A stretch of DNA of 64,000 nt. Source: Hydrogenophaga palleronii_A. GTDB lineage: Bacteria > Pseudomonadota > Gammaproteobacteria > Burkholderiales > Burkholderiaceae_C. Shown piece by piece: positions 6,863 to 17,618 of the stretch; the first letter of the stretch is position 1, and each line of letters starts with the position of its first letter. A model generated the notes under the pieces. The model worked only from the letters and a program-made list of their open reading frames with translations, ran no database searches and was not told where the DNA came from. A program made the translations under genes and the position numbers. Location of the stretch: the NCBI RefSeq assembly GCF_031457455.1, contig NZ_JAVDWU010000018.1:1-64000 (forward strand), read 5' to 3'.

Positions 6863-9603
6863 GATCGAGTTGGGTTGGGGCGGCCCCGCAAACCTGCTGG
6901 ATGGTTGTTGTCTGAAGGGTTCGTCTGCACGATCACGGCGGTGGTTTCGAAACCTGTGGTGGTGGTCGCTTCTTCCTGCCCGGGTGCCCATGCCAGCGTC
7001 TTGGCAAATGCGGTTTCGATAGCGGTGTGGGCCGCATTTTCCTGTTTGTCCTGCAGGCCGGTAGCCAGCACCTCACGCAACCGGTTCGAGAGCTCGGCCC
7101 CTGTCTGGAAGCGGGCATCGGGCGATTTGGCCAGCAGCCGATCCAGTATATCGGCGAGCGCCTGCGGCAATGCCGGACGCACGCTGCGCACGCTGGGCGC
7201 GGGCTGGTTGGCGATCTGGTACATCAGGGCCGCCATGGAATCGCCTGTCAGTGGCAGGCTGCCGGTCAACAACTGGTACAAGGTCACGCCGAGCGAATAG
7301 AGATCGGAACGGCCATCCACGCGCTGCCCCGCCAACTGCTCTGGCGACATGAAACTCGGGGTGCCCAACACCATGCCGGTTTTGGTCTTGCTGGCATCGG
7401 TGATGCGGGCAATGCCGAAATCAGTGACTTTCACCGATTGGGTGGCAGGGTCGAACATGATGTTGGCGGGCTTGATGTCGCGGTGCACGACATTCTGGCG
7501 GTGGGCATAGTCCAGCGCGAGCGCCACCTGATCACCGATGCGAAGAACCGCCTCAACGGGCAGCAGGTGGCCCGCCCGCGTGTGCTCCAGCAGGTCGCGG
7601 CCTTGCAGGAACTCCATGGCGATGAAAGCCAGATCGTGTTCTTCGCCCGCGTCGAAAATGGTGACGATGTGCGGGTGCTGCAGTCGCCCTGCCGTTTCTG
7701 CCTCGCGAAAAAAGCGCTGACGCGCGTCCTGCAGTTCATCGCCTTCGAATTCGGCGCTGAGCGCAAGCGTCTTGATGGCCACGACACGACCGATCTTCGG
7801 ATCGCGCCCCTGGTACACCACGCCCATGGCCCCCTTGCCCAGCTCCTTCTCCACTTGGTAGCGGCCCAGCATCGGTTTCTCCACACCGCCCGACGAGAGC
7901 AGCAGCGTGCCGGCCGGGTGAGACGCCGCAGTGCCCAGCATCACGGTTTCCGCCAGGGTCCTGGCACGGCTGCGGCGGGCCTTGACCTCCGCGTCCTTGG
8001 GGTCCATGTCGGCCATGTGGGCGTACACCGCCTCGGCCTTGTTGAACTGGCGCTTGCGCTCGTAGTCCATGGCGAGCTGCTGCAGGTTCTGCATCAGCTC
8101 GGCGCTGTGAGGCACCCGGCGAAACCGGTCAAAGGCCATGTCGAGCTGGCCTTGACCCTGCAGCGCCAGGCCCATCATGCGGTTGGTCTCGGCCGACTCG
8201 CGATCCGTGTGCTGTTTGCCGGCCTCGGTCGCGAGGAAGCGCCGCGTGGTGATGGCGCCGTGGCCGATCAGCAACAGGCTGGCGGGAAAAACCAGCTGAA
8301 GCCAGACAGACCCCGACGACAGCAGCACGAATTGCGACCCCAGCATGGCGACAAAAAACGCCGCGGTGATCCAGGCACTGGCGGCTGCGTCCAGCCTGGG
8401 CAAACCCACCACCACGTACAGCCCGACCAGCAGCATGGCGCCCAGCACCGCCAGGCCTCCCCACAAGGGCTCCGCAATGAAATGACCACCCAGAATGCTG
8501 GAGGTGATGTGCGCCATGGTTTCGGCGGGCGACATCGACGCGGACACCGGCGTGGCGAACGCTCCCCCAACGCCCGCGGCGGTGGCACCGATGATCACGA
8601 TCTTGTCGGCGTACTTGCTGGCGGGAATGGCACCCGAGATCACGTCGTAGAAGGCATCCACCGGAATGGCCCTTTGAGCGCCGCCATCGCTGTAGAACTG
8701 CGGCAGCACACGGGCCGCGTCGTCGCTGGGAATGATCCTGGTTCCCAGCCGCACGCCCTCGCCCGGCACCCAGCCGATGTCGGCGATGCTCAGGTTCAGG
8801 CTGTGGGCGGCAATGCTCAGCCCCATGGACGGCACCGCCATGCGGTCGAAGTGAATGAACAGCGGCTCCCTTCGAACCACGCCATCGGCGTCGGCGGTCT
8901 GGTTGAGGTGCGCGACAGCCACGGCCGCCGAACCGATGGCAGCAAGAGGTTGTTGCGTGCGCAACGCCGGCAGCCCGAAGCCGATGGGGTCGCTGATGGC
9001 GTTGCGCTGCGCAAAGGCGGGCAAGGGCGCGTCCGGGCGACCCTGGGGCTCGCCCAGACTGAACAGCGACGGCACGATGACATTGCCCGCGCGCGCCATG
9101 CTTTCAGTCAGGCGCGCATCGGCGTCCAGACGCCGCTCGGCATCGGCGATGAAGGATTGCAGCTCGCTGCGCGCCACCTCGCTCAGCTCGCCAATGGGTG
9201 CCCCCGTGGTGGAAGTGCCGTCGATGCGGGCTTGCAGCGCACGCAGCTCCACCAGACCGCGGTCGGTCTGGGGCTCAAAAAAGAACGCGGTGTGGGCGAT
9301 GGTTTTGGCGCCTGCCGCAGACAGCTGGTCGATCAGCTGCGCATGCACTTCGCGTGGCCAGGGCCAGCGACCGATGTTGGCGATGCTGCGGTCATCAATG
9401 GCGATCACGGCAATCCGGTCGCTGGGCTGCCTGTCACTGCTGGCCACGCCGAAGTCGTAGAAGCGCCGTTCAAGCCCGGCGAAGAGATCGGTCGACGCGT
9501 GCAGGGCCAGCGCGAGCAACATCACCGCCAGACCCACAAAGGTGTCGGTACGCCAGAACGGGCCTCGCCTCCCTTCTGTCTTTTTTGCTCGCTTGCTGGA
9601 CAA
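6859..9603 (-). CDS. CHASE2-domain serine/threonine protein kinase
   Basis: 914-residue membrane receptor kinase. A transmembrane helix (about 22-40) leads into a periplasmic CHASE2 domain (about 45-390). Three transmembrane helices follow (about 395-460), then a helical linker with TPR-like character (about 480-560) and a Hanks-type kinase domain from about 578. Kinase motifs: GKGAMGVVY glycine loop, VVAIKTL Lys near 611, HRDIKPANI near 706, DFG near 727, and SPEQ in the activation segment. The start is TTG at 9603 with a weak AGGGTGA ribosome site; no ATG suits the first helix. It shares the CHASE2 sensor with the adenylate cyclase in the same cluster, suggesting both outputs read related signals. 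Confidence 0.88.
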   Translation of the reverse strand: MSSKRAKKTEGRRGPFWRTDTFVGLAVMLLALALHASTDLFAGLERRFYDFGVASSDRQPSDRIAVIAIDDRSIANIGRWPWPREVHAQLIDQLSAAGAKTIAHTAFFFEPQTDRGLVELRALQARIDGTSTTGAPIGELSEVARSELQSFIADAERRLDADARLTESMARAGNVIVPSLFSLGEPQGRPDAPLPAFAQRNAISDPIGFGLPALRTQQPLAAIGSAAVAVAHLNQTADADGVVRREPLFIHFDRMAVPSMGLSIAAHSLNLSIADIGWVPGEGVRLGTRIIPSDDAARVLPQFYSDGGAQRAIPVDAFYDVISGAIPASKYADKIVIIGATAAGVGGAFATPVSASMSPAETMAHITSSILGGHFIAEPLWGGLAVLGAMLLVGLYVVVGLPRLDAAASAWITAAFFVAMLGSQFVLLSSGSVWLQLVFPASLLLIGHGAITTRRFLATEAGKQHTDRESAETNRMMGLALQGQGQLDMAFDRFRRVPHSAELMQNLQQLAMDYERKRQFNKAEAVYAHMADMDPKDAEVKARRSRARTLAETVMLGTAASHPAGTLLLSSGGVEKPMLGRYQVEKELGKGAMGVVYQGRDPKIGRVVAIKTLALSAEFEGDELQDARQRFFREAETAGRLQHPHIVTIFDAGEEHDLAFIAMEFLQGRDLLEHTRAGHLLPVEAVLRIGDQVALALDYAHRQNVVHRDIKPANIMFDPATQSVKVTDFGIARITDASKTKTGMVLGTPSFMSPEQLAGQRVDGRSDLYSLGVTLYQLLTGSLPLTGDSMAALMYQIANQPAPSVRSVRPALPQALADILDRLLAKSPDARFQTGAELSNRLREVLATGLQDKQENAAHTAIETAFAKTLAWAPGQEEATTTTGFETTAVIVQTNPSDNNHPAGLRGRPNPTRS

Positions 9604-9720
9604 ATATCACCCTGCAGAAAATGCGATTGGTCGTGCACCTTGGACAAGTCACCCAACATCCCGGCGGGTGTCACCGCGTGATGGGTCTGGGGCACAGGGA
9701 CTCCGGCTCTGGTTTGTTGC

Positions 9721-9749
9721 ATTTTGTTTCAAACCTGGCCAAAGTTCAA
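9721..9749 (-). promoter_or_regulatory. Possible sigma-70 promoter for the kinase cluster
   Basis: On the minus strand TTGAAC and CAAAAT are separated by 17 bp, about 120 bp before the kinase start. The fit is moderate, and nothing else in 9604-9788 stands out. Confidence 0.35.
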
Positions 9750-9788
9750 GCCCAGCTGTGTATTTAACGCCTCACTTTGACTGAGCGC

Positions 9789-9817
9789 GAAAAAAAAGGC
9801 AACGCGAACGTTGCCTT
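9789..9817 (-). terminator. Intrinsic terminator of sucCD
   Basis: AAGGCAACG-CGAA-CGTTGCCTT is a 9-bp stem followed, on the minus strand, by a run of T from the A-tract at 9790-9797. It lies 29 bp after the sucD stop. Confidence 0.85.
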
Positions 9818-9845
9818 CTTCACACTGGAGCGTGTGTTGTGGGGT

Positions 9846-10739
9846 TTACAGCTGCGCTTTCAGCAACTTGCCCAGCTCGGACGGGTTGCGTGTGATGATG
9901 AAGCCCGACTCTTCCATGATGGCGAGCTTGGCATCGGCCGTGTCGGCGCCGCCGGAGATCAGCGCGCCGGCGTGGCCCATGCGCTTGCCGGGAGGCGCGG
10001 TCACGCCAGCGATGAAGCCCACGATGGGCTTCTTCATGTTGGCTTTGCACCACTGGGCGGCTTCGGCTTCGTCGGGACCGCCGATTTCACCGATCATGAT
10101 CACGGCATCGGTGTCCGGATCGTCGTTGAAGGCCTTCATCACGTCGATGTGCTTGAGGCCGTTGATGGGGTCGCCACCAATGCCCACGGCGCTCGACTGA
10201 CCCAGGCCGACTTCGGTCAGCATGGCCACGGCTTCGTAGGTCAGCGTGCCGGAGCGGCTCACCACGCCGATGCGGCCCTTGCGGTGGATGTGGCCGGGCA
10301 TGATGCCGATCTTGATCTCGTCGGGGGTGATCAGGCCCGGGCAGTTGGGTCCCAACAGCAGGGTCTTCTTGCCACCAGCGGCTTCCTTGGCCTTCATCTT
10401 GTTGCGCACCATCAGCATGTCCTTGACCGGAATGCCTTCGGTGATGCAGATCGCCAGGTCCAGATCGGCTTCCACGGCTTCCCAGATCGCGTCCGCAGCG
10501 CCTGCGGGCGGCACGTAGATCACCGACACGGTGGCACCGGTCTGTGATGCGGCTTCCTTCACGGAGGCGTAGATCGGGATGTTGAAGATCGACTCGCCGG
10601 CCTTCTTGGGGTTCACACCGGCCACGAAGCAGTTCTTGCCGTTCGCGTATTCCTGGCACTTTTCGGTGTGGAACTGGCCCGTCTTGCCCGTGATGCCCTG
10701 GGTGATGACCTTGGTGTCTTTGTTGATGTAGATCGACAT
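9846..10739 (-). CDS. sucD: Succinyl-CoA synthetase alpha subunit
   Basis: 297 residues, full length for the family. The N-terminal CoA-binding fold contains GITGKTGQFHT and YVPPAGAAD. The phospho-histidine lies in GHAGALISGG, the active-site loop that shuttles phosphate between succinyl-CoA and the nucleotide. With SucC it makes succinate, ATP or GTP and CoA in the TCA cycle. It starts 15 bp after sucC on the same strand and is followed by a clear terminator, so sucCD forms a two-gene operon. Confidence 0.97.
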   Translation of the reverse strand: MSIYINKDTKVITQGITGKTGQFHTEKCQEYANGKNCFVAGVNPKKAGESIFNIPIYASVKEAASQTGATVSVIYVPPAGAADAIWEAVEADLDLAICITEGIPVKDMLMVRNKMKAKEAAGGKKTLLLGPNCPGLITPDEIKIGIMPGHIHRKGRIGVVSRSGTLTYEAVAMLTEVGLGQSSAVGIGGDPINGLKHIDVMKAFNDDPDTDAVIMIGEIGGPDEAEAAQWCKANMKKPIVGFIAGVTAPPGKRMGHAGALISGGADTADAKLAIMEESGFIITRNPSELGKLLKAQL

Positions 10740-10754
10740 GTGTGTTCTCCGGGC

Positions 10755-11915
<1,161 letters not shown>

Positions 11916-12103
11916 GAGGTCTCTCTCAGACTGGATGGGTTTCTTGTTCCCGGTCGAACAGCAGGCGGCCGAACGCAGGCACTGGACACAGCAACCGCGA
12001 AATGTATCATGCTGCGATGCACCAACCTGGGACGCTGCATCACTGCGCAACCCGGGATTGTGTGTACATTCCCCTGAATCTGAACTGACAAGGCGGCAAG
12101 GCG

Positions 12104-13015
12104 ATGGCCAAGATATTCATTGATGGCGAGGCAGGCACCACGGGTCTCCAGATCCGGGAGCGGCTGGAATTGATCCCGGCGGTGGAGCTGGTGAGCATTG
12201 CGCCCGAACTGCGCAAGGACCCAGCCGCCAAACGCGCGCTGATGTCCCAGGTCGACCTGGTCATCCTTTGTCTGCACGACGATGCCGCTCGTGAATCTGT
12301 AGCGATGATCGACGCGTTGCCGGGTCGCCAACCCAAGATCATCGACGCTTCCACCGCCCACCGCACCGCACCCGACTGGGTGTTCGGTTTTCCCGAACTG
12401 ACCCCTGGCCAGCGCGAAGCGGTGGCCAATGCCACCCGGGTGGCCAACCCTGGTTGTTACGCCAGCGGCGCCATTGCCATGCTGCGACCGCTGGTCGATT
12501 CGGGCGTGTTGCCTGTGGATCACCCGGTCTGCCTGCCTGCGGTCAGTGGCTATTCCGGTGGTGGCCGCACCATGATCGAGGCCTATGAAAAGGCCAGCGC
12601 ACCCGCCTACGAGTTGTACGCCCTGGGCCTGAAACACAAGCACATCCCTGAAATCATGGCCTACACCGGCCTGACCCGTCGGCCCATTTTTGTGCCTGCG
12701 GTCGGCAACTTCGCCCAGGGCATGCTGGTCGAACTGCCGCTGCACCTGGACACATTGCCCGGCCAGCCGACCGTGACCGACCTGCACGCCATCTACGCCA
12801 ATCACTACGCCGACAGCGAGTGGGTGCGTGTCATGCCGGCCACCGAAGACGGCAAGCTCGACGCGCTGGCGCTCAACAACACCAACGAGCTGGAGATCCG
12901 CGTGTTTGGCAATGCGGAAGCGCAGCACGCGGTGGTGGTGGCCCGGCTCGACAACCTGGGCAAGGGCGCCAGTGGCGCTGCGGTGCAGAACCTCAAATTG
13001 ATGCTGGGCATTTAA
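12104..13015 (+). CDS. argC: N-acetyl-gamma-glutamyl-phosphate reductase, type 2
   Basis: 303 residues, matching the short type 2 ArgC rather than the roughly 340-residue type 1. The N-terminal NADP-binding motif is DGEAGTTG and the catalytic Cys lies in NPGCYASG. SGYSGGGR and KHKHIPEI are typical of the family. It reduces N-acetyl-glutamyl-phosphate to the semialdehyde in arginine synthesis. It is a single gene with an AAGGCGGCAAGGCG leader before the ATG, convergent with tctA. Confidence 0.95.
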   Translation: MAKIFIDGEAGTTGLQIRERLELIPAVELVSIAPELRKDPAAKRALMSQVDLVILCLHDDAARESVAMIDALPGRQPKIIDASTAHRTAPDWVFGFPELTPGQREAVANATRVANPGCYASGAIAMLRPLVDSGVLPVDHPVCLPAVSGYSGGGRTMIEAYEKASAPAYELYALGLKHKHIPEIMAYTGLTRRPIFVPAVGNFAQGMLVELPLHLDTLPGQPTVTDLHAIYANHYADSEWVRVMPATEDGKLDALALNNTNELEIRVFGNAEAQHAVVVARLDNLGKGASGAAVQNLKLMLGI

Positions 13016-13047
13016 GGACTCCCACGCTCTGCCGCTACGCGGGTCGC

Positions 13048-14565
13048 TCAAGTCGCTGGGGCGTTGCGCATGGCCAGCCGCTTGCGTAGCAGGGGCGGCA
13101 CGATCAGCACCGCTGCGGCCAGCACCCACAGCCCCACGGTCATCGGGCTGGACCACAGGATGCCGAGTTCACCGTTGGTGATCGACAGGGCTCGGCGCAG
13201 GCTTTGTTCCATGAGGCCACCCAACACGACACCCAGCACCATGGGTGCCATCGGCATGCCAATCTTGCGCAGGAAGTAGCCCACCACCCCGATGCCGGTC
13301 ATGCTGAGCAGGTCAAAGGTGCTGGCACTGAGTGCATACACACCGATGAAGCTGATCGACAGGATGCCCGGGACCAGCAACCAGCCGGGGATGGACAGCA
13401 TGGAAGCAAATACCCTCACCATGGGCACGTTCATCAGCAGCAGCATCACGTTGGCGACGAACAGCGACGCGATCAAGCCCCAGACCAGCGCGGGCTGGGC
13501 TTCGAAGAGCACCGGGCCGGGCGTGATGTTGTAGAGCGTGAGCGCGCCCATCATCACCGCCGTGGTGCCCGAGCCGGGAACGCCCAGCGTGAGCATGGGG
13601 ATGAACGAGCCGGTGGCGGCGCTGTTGTTGGCCGCCTCGGGCGCGGCCAGACCGCGAAGGTCGCCCTTGCCGAATTTGGCGTTGGGGTCCTTGCCCTCGT
13701 GCAGGCGTTTTTCGTTGGCATAGGCCACGGCCGAGGCCACACTGGCACCCGCGCCCGGCAGCACGCCGATGCCGAAGCCCATCAGCGCGGAGCGCACCGT
13801 GGTCCACCAGGTGAAGCGAAGCTCCTGCAGATTGAATAGCTTGCGCGCGCTGGGTGGCACTTCAATTTTCTGCCCAGTGAGCAGGTTCTCCAACATCTGC
13901 AGCATCTCGGCGATGGCAAACAGACCGATCACCACGACCACGAAGTCCACGCCGTCGGCCAGCTCGGGCAGATCGAAGGTGTAGCGGTACACGCCGGAGT
14001 TGGCATCCACCCCGACAGTGGCAATGGCCAGCCCGATGGCCGCAGCCAGCGCGCCCTTGACAGGCTTGTCGCCCAGCAGGCTGCTCAGCGCGCAGAACGC
14101 GAAGATCATCAGCACGAAGTACTCGGCCGGGCCGAAGGCCAAGGCCCAGTTCGCCACCAGCGGTGCGAAGGCCGCGATGCCCAGGATGGCCACGGTGGAG
14201 CCGATGAAGGAGGCCCAGGCCGACAGCGACAGCGCCACGCTGGCCAGACCCTGGCGGGCCAGGGGGTAGCCATCCAGTGTGGTCATCACCGAGGCCGCTT
14301 CGCCCGGCACGTTGATCAGGATGGAGGTGATGCGCCCGCCGTACTCGGCGCCCACGTACACGGCCGCCAGCAAGATGAGGGCGGTCTCGGGCGGCAGTCC
14401 CATGGCAAAGGCAATGGGCACCAGCATGGCCACACCATTGATGGGCCCCAAGCCAGGCAGCACACCAACGATGGTGCCAAGAAAGGAGCCGATGGCGGCC
14501 ACCAACAGGTTCATGGGCGAGAAGGCAACGCCGAAACCCAGTGCGAGATGATCAAGGACGTTCAC
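13048..14565 (-). CDS. tctA: Tripartite tricarboxylate transporter, large permease
   Basis: 505 residues, about 12 hydrophobic segments. Family motifs are GILPGLGP near the N-terminus (GVLPGLGPINGVAML) and the second copy GVLPGAGASVASAVAY in the middle, plus GVPGSGTTAVMMG. It forms the large membrane subunit that imports citrate or related acids with TctB, fed by the periplasmic TctC. Its ATG overlaps the tctB stop by 4 bases. Confidence 0.95.
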   Translation of the reverse strand: MNVLDHLALGFGVAFSPMNLLVAAIGSFLGTIVGVLPGLGPINGVAMLVPIAFAMGLPPETALILLAAVYVGAEYGGRITSILINVPGEAASVMTTLDGYPLARQGLASVALSLSAWASFIGSTVAILGIAAFAPLVANWALAFGPAEYFVLMIFAFCALSSLLGDKPVKGALAAAIGLAIATVGVDANSGVYRYTFDLPELADGVDFVVVVIGLFAIAEMLQMLENLLTGQKIEVPPSARKLFNLQELRFTWWTTVRSALMGFGIGVLPGAGASVASAVAYANEKRLHEGKDPNAKFGKGDLRGLAAPEAANNSAATGSFIPMLTLGVPGSGTTAVMMGALTLYNITPGPVLFEAQPALVWGLIASLFVANVMLLLMNVPMVRVFASMLSIPGWLLVPGILSISFIGVYALSASTFDLLSMTGIGVVGYFLRKIGMPMAPMVLGVVLGGLMEQSLRRALSITNGELGILWSSPMTVGLWVLAAAVLIVPPLLRKRLAMRNAPAT

Positions 14566-15005
14566 AGCAGTGCTCCCAGAATGCCCGTGGGCAGAACCAC
14601 ATCAAAAACCTTGTCGAAGAGCAGGTAGAACAGGATGCCCATGGCCACGCCGCCCATCACACACTGGCGCCAGCTGCCGCCAAAGAGGCGCCCCACGCAG
14701 GCGGTCATCAGTGCGGTGGATGCCATGAAGCCCAACCACTGGAAGATCAGCGCGTAGGCCACCACCAGGCCCACCATCAATGCGATGCGCTGATTGGCCC
14801 CTGGCGGGTTCGGCTCGGCCACGTCGCGCCCGAAGGCGAGCAGCCACAGACCGCACAAGCCGATGAAGGCGGCGAGCAGCAGAGGAAAGGCCCGGGGGCC
14901 GACAGGCTCGTAGGCAAACGGGGCTTCCAGCCCCCAGCCTTTCCAGGTGAGCAAGGCAGAGAACAGCAGGGCGAAAACGCCCAGCACGCGATCGTTGAGG
15001 GTCAT
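14562..15005 (-). CDS. tctB: Tripartite tricarboxylate transporter, small permease
   Basis: 147 residues with four hydrophobic helices, the size and layout of TctB. GPRAFPLLLA after the first helix is the recognisable family motif. The ATG at 15005 has GGAAG 10 bases upstream and gives a normal N-terminus; a GTG at 15038 is the alternative. It is coupled to tctA by an ATGA overlap. Confidence 0.92.
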   Translation of the reverse strand: MTLNDRVLGVFALLFSALLTWKGWGLEAPFAYEPVGPRAFPLLLAAFIGLCGLWLLAFGRDVAEPNPPGANQRIALMVGLVVAYALIFQWLGFMASTALMTACVGRLFGGSWRQCVMGGVAMGILFYLLFDKVFDVVLPTGILGALL

Positions 15006-15090
15006 GATGGTTGACTTCCATGCGGGCAGCCGCGCCACCGCGGCGAGCGCGGGGCTGGCTGCGAAGAGGGCGCGGGCGCCCGGGGAGGCC

Positions 15091-16083
15091 TTACTTGATC
15101 AGGCCGAACGAGGAGGCGAGTTCCCCGTAGGACTTGGTGCGTTCCTTGACGAATTTGTCAAGCTCGGCGCCAGTCAGGTTGAATGGAAACAGGCCTTGCT
15201 GCTGCTGCAGGGCAGCGTATCCAGGAGACGCCATGGTCTTGTTGAAGGCGTCGACCCACCACTGGTAGTCGGCGTCCGAGACCTTGGGTCCCACGTAGAA
15301 GCCCCGGATGATGGGCCACTCGATGTCGTAGCCCTGCTCGGCCGCCGTGGGCACGTTGGCCAGTTTGCCGGGCAGGCGCTCCTTGTGGTAAACCGCCAGC
15401 ACCCGGATGGGGGCACCGGCGTCCATGAGGGTGGCGGCTTCTGCCGCGTCGCCCATGTAAGCCTGGATATGGCCACCGCGCAGCGCGGTCACGGCTTCGC
15501 CGCCACCTTCAAACGCCACGAATCGCATGCGCTTGTAGTCCACACCCGCGGCCTTGGCCGTGAGCGCGGCCTTCATCCAGTCCTGCCCGCCCACCGAACC
15601 GCCCGCGCCCAGCACGATCTTGGTCGGGTCGGTCTTGAAGGCGGCCATCAGGCTCTTCAGGTCTTTGTGCGGCGAGTCGTCGCGCACCACGGCCACGCCG
15701 TAGTCGGCACCAATGGCGGCGACCCAGCGCACGTCGTTGACCGTGTACTTGCCGAATTTGCCTTGCGACAGATTCAGCAGCGAACCGCCGGAGAAGGCGA
15801 CGATGGCGCCCGGATCACCGGGGCGCTGGGTGATGATGCTGTTGTAGGCCACTGCGCCCACACCACCGGGCATGTAGACGATGCGCATCGGCGCTTTCAA
15901 GGCACCGCTGTCCTTGAGCGCTGCCTGGGCGAGTCGGCAGGTCAGATCGAAACCGCCACCGGGTTGCGCCGGGGCCACGCATTCGGGGCGGGCCGGTTCG
16001 GTAGCGGCAAGGGGTGAAAATGCGAGAGCGGTGGTGGCCACCAGCGCACCGATGGTGTGCCGCATGAAGAGCTTAGGGGTCAT
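15091..16083 (-). CDS. tctC: Tripartite tricarboxylate transporter substrate-binding protein
   Basis: 330-residue periplasmic protein of the Bug/TctC family. A signal peptide covers about residues 1-28. The mature part begins with PECVAPAQPGGGFDLTCRLA, which matches the ligand-loop motif of these receptors (PAxPGGGxD), and continues with PGGVGAVAYNSI. It binds a di- or tricarboxylate and delivers it to TctAB. An AGGAG site precedes the ATG at 16083. It lies 85 bp upstream of tctB and 89 bp downstream of tctE. Confidence 0.93.
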   Translation of the reverse strand: MTPKLFMRHTIGALVATTALAFSPLAATEPARPECVAPAQPGGGFDLTCRLAQAALKDSGALKAPMRIVYMPGGVGAVAYNSIITQRPGDPGAIVAFSGGSLLNLSQGKFGKYTVNDVRWVAAIGADYGVAVVRDDSPHKDLKSLMAAFKTDPTKIVLGAGGSVGGQDWMKAALTAKAAGVDYKRMRFVAFEGGGEAVTALRGGHIQAYMGDAAEAATLMDAGAPIRVLAVYHKERLPGKLANVPTAAEQGYDIEWPIIRGFYVGPKVSDADYQWWVDAFNKTMASPGYAALQQQQGLFPFNLTGAELDKFVKERTKSYGELASSFGLIK

Positions 16084-16172
16084 GTTTGTCTCCTGAGTAC
16101 GTCGGGGGTGCCGGGTGGCGGGCGCCACCACTGACCCGCGAAGGCTACGAATTCAAGGCTTTCCGATGCCTT

Positions 16173-17618
16173 TCAATTCGCCGTTTTTTTGTGCTGCACT
16201 GCCGCATTCGCGGGCAAACCCAGGGTAAACACCAGGTTCATGTGCAAGCCTGGACCGGGTTCGCGAGGCTCGATTCGAAGCGCAGTGTCGTGCAACTGGG
16301 CAATGGTGCTGACCAGCGCCAGCCCCAGACCGGCACCGGGCTGCAGCTTGCCGGCAGCGCCACGCCGGAACCGCACGCCGGCCCGTTCGATGTCGTGCTC
16401 ACTCATGCCTGGCCCGCTGTCCTCCACCTGCAGCAGCGCATGGCGCGTGTCGTGAAACACCCGCACCGTCACCCGCCCACCCACGGGCGTGTAGCGGATG
16501 GCGTTGTCCACCAGGTTCAACAAGGCCTCGCGCAGCAGCCACTCCACCCCCAGGATCGACACCGGCTCGTCGGGCGTCTCGACCCCAAAGTCCAACCGGC
16601 GCGCGCGCGCCGCAGGCAGCAAGGTGCGGGAGACCGCCTGGGCCAGCGCGTTCAGGTCCAGCAGCTCCCTGGGTGGCCCGCCTTCAACGAGCGACGCATC
16701 CCGCACCCGGGCCAGCGACAGCATCTGGTTGGTCATGCGCACCGCGCGGTCGAGCCCTTCGTGCATGGCCAGCAAGGCTTCGCGCACCAGTGCCGGCTCG
16801 GCTTCGCGCAGCGCGAAGTCGACCTGGGTGCGCAGCACCGTGAGCGGTGTGCGCAGCTGGTGCGAAGCGTCGTCGAGGAACTGGCGCTGGGTGCGGGCCA
16901 TGGCCGCATAACGCGACATGTGACGGTTCACCGCCGCCACCAGCGGCCGCACCTCGGTGGGCAGGCCGGCATCGTCGATCGGGCGCAGGTCGTCTGCATG
17001 CCGCGCTTCCAGTTCCTCGCGCAGGCGGTTGAGCGGGCGCAGCGTCATCACAATGCCCGCCACCAGCAAGACCACGCTCATCGCGATGCCGCTCAGGTCG
17101 CGCTCCACGGAGCGGCGCAGCACCTGGGCCAGGAACACCTCCCGCTCACCCAGACTTTCGGCCACCTGGACGATCACGCGCTGCTGGGGATCGCCGGGCA
17201 GCGGCGGGTTCATGAAACGGGCCAGTGCCGCCACACGCACCGGCGTTTCCTCGTGGGTGGCGAAGTAAAACTGCGGCTGCCCCGTCGCCAGCGGCGCATC
17301 GGGCAGCGGCAGCGAGGGGCTGCCGATTTCCGCCAGGCCGCTCTCCGTGGCCACGCGGAAGTACACACGTGCATTGGTCGTCAATTCAAAGAATTCCAGA
17401 AGAAGAAACGGCTGCTCGACCGAGAGCCCCCCACTGGCGGTGGAGATGTTGTGGTCGATGGCGCGCAGCGCCCCGGCCAGTGCACGGTCGTAGGCCAGAT
17501 CCACCTGGTCGCGCAACAGCTGCTTGGAGAACCACAGCGTGCCGCCCATGATCATCAGCAGACCCGGCAGCAGCCACCACAGCAGCGCGGACTTCAGGCT
17601 GGCCGGTCGCTTCATCAT
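16173..17618 (-). CDS. tctE: TctE-type sensor histidine kinase
   Basis: 481 residues. Transmembrane helices near 10-30 and 165-185 flank a periplasmic sensor. The H box is DDASHQLRTPLTVLRTQ and the ATPase domain shows NLVDNAIRYTPVGG, DSGPGM and GAGLGLALV. It should sense the carboxylate imported by TctABC and phosphorylate TctD. Its ATG overlaps the tctD stop (ATGA). Unlike the divergent arrangement known in Salmonella, the regulator genes here run in the same direction as tctCBA. Confidence 0.9.
   Translation of the reverse strand: MMKRPASLKSALLWWLLPGLLMIMGGTLWFSKQLLRDQVDLAYDRALAGALRAIDHNISTASGGLSVEQPFLLLEFFELTTNARVYFRVATESGLAEIGSPSLPLPDAPLATGQPQFYFATHEETPVRVAALARFMNPPLPGDPQQRVIVQVAESLGEREVFLAQVLRRSVERDLSGIAMSVVLLVAGIVMTLRPLNRLREELEARHADDLRPIDDAGLPTEVRPLVAAVNRHMSRYAAMARTQRQFLDDASHQLRTPLTVLRTQVDFALREAEPALVREALLAMHEGLDRAVRMTNQMLSLARVRDASLVEGGPPRELLDLNALAQAVSRTLLPAARARRLDFGVETPDEPVSILGVEWLLREALLNLVDNAIRYTPVGGRVTVRVFHDTRHALLQVEDSGPGMSEHDIERAGVRFRRGAAGKLQPGAGLGLALVSTIAQLHDTALRIEPREPGPGLHMNLVFTLGLPANAAVQHKKTAN

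Noticed and set aside
7027..9681. 884-codon plus-strand open frame opposite the CHASE2 kinase
   Set aside because: It is the antisense shadow of a well-conserved kinase in GC-rich DNA. The translation is His/Gln/Gly-rich with no family motif and no ribosome site.
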